Of a stretch of 12,624 nucleotides of DNA, positions 11,756-12,624 are shown piece after piece. Each line of letters begins with the position of its first letter. Within the stretch, counting starts at the first letter, position 1. This DNA comes from Candidatus Omnitrophota bacterium (GTDB taxonomy: Bacteria; Omnitrophota; Gorgyraeia; Gygaellales; Profunditerraquicolaceae): NCBI GenBank assembly GCA_028719265.1, contig JAQUKF010000026.1, forward strand, positions 1-12,624. Direction: 5' to 3'. Position numbers and translations under genes: made by a program. The notes below the pieces were generated by a model. It worked only from the letters and a program-made list of their open reading frames with translations. It was not told the DNA's origin and made no database searches.

Positions 11756-12624
11756 ATGCCAGAGTCCAATAAGATGTGGGAGGAGGTTCTGGAGGCCCTC
11801 AAAAACAAAGTGGGGGAAACCACCTTTTCTACATGGTTGGCGCCTTTAAAGGCTGTTTCCACCAATAATCAGAATATCAATCTTGAAGCCCCGGACCAGT
11901 TCTTCAAAGACTGGGTTGAAAAACACTATCTCGGCTTTATACGAGACGCCTTAAACGAGCGGGGCCTGAATAATCTGTTGGTAAGCTTAAGGGTGGCAGA
12001 GATAAAGGAAGACGCAGTAGTTCCCGCAAAGGAACCTGAACCGGACCTCAAAAAATTTTCTTCTACCGGCAGTATAAATCTGAATTCGCGCTATACATTT
12101 GAAAACTTCGTAATTGGTCCGTCGAATAGACATGCTCATGCCTATTCGCTTTCGGTCGCGAATTCCCCGGCAAAAACATATAACCCGCTTTTTATCTACG
12201 GCGGAGTTGGCCTAGGGAAAACACATTTAATCCAGGCCATCTGTCATCACATAAAAAACAACGGCCCGGCGGGAACGAAGATCTGTTATGTCTCAAGCGA
12301 GAAATTCACCAATGAATTAATAGACGCGATTCTGCACCGTACCACATCCAGCTTCCGGCATAAGTACCGCAACCTCGATGTCCTGGTGATAGATGACATA
12401 CATTTTATCGCCGGCAAAGAATCCACCCAGGAAGAATTTTTTCATACCTTTAACGCTTTATATGACGCGCATAAACAAATCGTATTTTCTTCCGACCGTC
12501 CGCCTAAAGAAATAACCAACCTGCAGGATAGGCTGGTTTCAAGGTTCGGCTGGGGGCTAGCTACAGACATACAACCTCCCGACTTGGAGACCAGGGTTGC
12601 CATATTAAAGAAAAAAATAGAGCG
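11756..12624 (+). CDS. dnaA: Chromosomal replication initiator DnaA (partial, C-terminus off the window)
   Basis: The first 289 codons are present. Domain I (about 1-80) starts MPESNKMWEEVLEALKNKVG and contains TTFSTWLAPL. A short linker (81-108) precedes domain III with RYTFENFVIGPSNRHAHAYS, Walker A GGVGLGKTH (149-157), Walker B VLVIDDIHFI (209-218), sensor 1 IVFSSDRPPKE (242-252) and the arginine-finger segment LVSRFGWGLA (260-269). The lid and the DNA-binding domain IV are off the right edge. The start is the ATG at 11756 with AAAGGG about 6 bases upstream; an earlier ATG at 11731 is in another frame and soon stops. DnaA opens the origin in its ATP form. It is the only plus-strand gene. 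Confidence 0.98.
   Translation, partial: MPESNKMWEEVLEALKNKVGETTFSTWLAPLKAVSTNNQNINLEAPDQFFKDWVEKHYLGFIRDALNERGLNNLLVSLRVAEIKEDAVVPAKEPEPDLKKFSSTGSINLNSRYTFENFVIGPSNRHAHAYSLSVANSPAKTYNPLFIYGGVGLGKTHLIQAICHHIKNNGPAGTKICYVSSEKFTNELIDAILHRTTSSFRHKYRNLDVLVIDDIHFIAGKESTQEEFFHTFNALYDAHKQIVFSSDRPPKEITNLQDRLVSRFGWGLATDIQPPDLETRVAILKKKIE

Noticed and set aside
1..12624. CRISPR array, IS element, integrase or defence genes
   Set aside because: No regularly spaced repeats, transposase motifs or terminal inverted repeats were seen; the LAGLIDADG gene is the only mobile-type element.

Overview
The window looks like the chromosomal origin region of a bacterium. Its genes diverge from an origin-like intergenic segment (11432-11755). 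dnaA runs rightward off the window edge, and everything else runs leftward on the minus strand, co-directional with replication. No single gene names the phylum. The gene order, the TGS-less ThrRS, the stand-alone CoaC and the LAGLIDADG gene would suit an uncultured Gram-negative-type lineage such as Omnitrophota or another PVC-like group, but that is a weak inference.

Layout, moving left from the origin. (1) The oriC/dnaA segment has back-to-back promoters for rpmH and dnaA, two perfect DnaA boxes and several degenerate ones. (2) A ribosome and membrane-insertion cluster, rpmH-yidD-yidC-jag, has overlapping or nearly touching genes. rnpA, which normally follows rpmH, is absent, and jag encodes only its N-terminal domain. 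(3) A strong promoter and two abutting parS-like palindromes are followed by a small LAGLIDADG homing-endonuclease gene and then parA-parB. The mnmE/mnmG/rsmG genes often found here are absent. (4) A compact housekeeping operon follows: ndk-yicC-gmk-rpoZ-coaC. (5) Three tRNA genes (Cys-GCA, Leu-UAA, Val-GAC) sit in the same orientation between protein genes. (6) thrS-infC-rpmI-rplT is the classic translation operon. (7) Two adjacent TrkA-type potassium-channel regulators follow, the second cut by the window edge.

The cluster ties together replication initiation, origin segregation (ParABS), nucleotide supply (Gmk, Ndk), transcription (omega), translation (ThrRS, IF3, L35, L20, L34, tRNAs) and membrane protein insertion (YidC/YidD). 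Most junctions overlap by 1-4 bases or are a few bases apart, so translational coupling and long transcripts are likely. I saw no convincing rho-independent terminator anywhere in the window.

The most notable points are: infC has no ATG/GTG/TTG start at its true N-terminus and appears to begin at AUA behind a strong Shine-Dalgarno; thrS starts 7 bases after tRNA-Val with no room for a ribosome binding site and lacks the TGS domain; a homing-endonuclease gene lies between the parS-like sites and parA; the Jag/KhpB protein is reduced; rnpA is missing from its usual place; and YidC has Tyr where the hydrophilic-groove Arg is expected.
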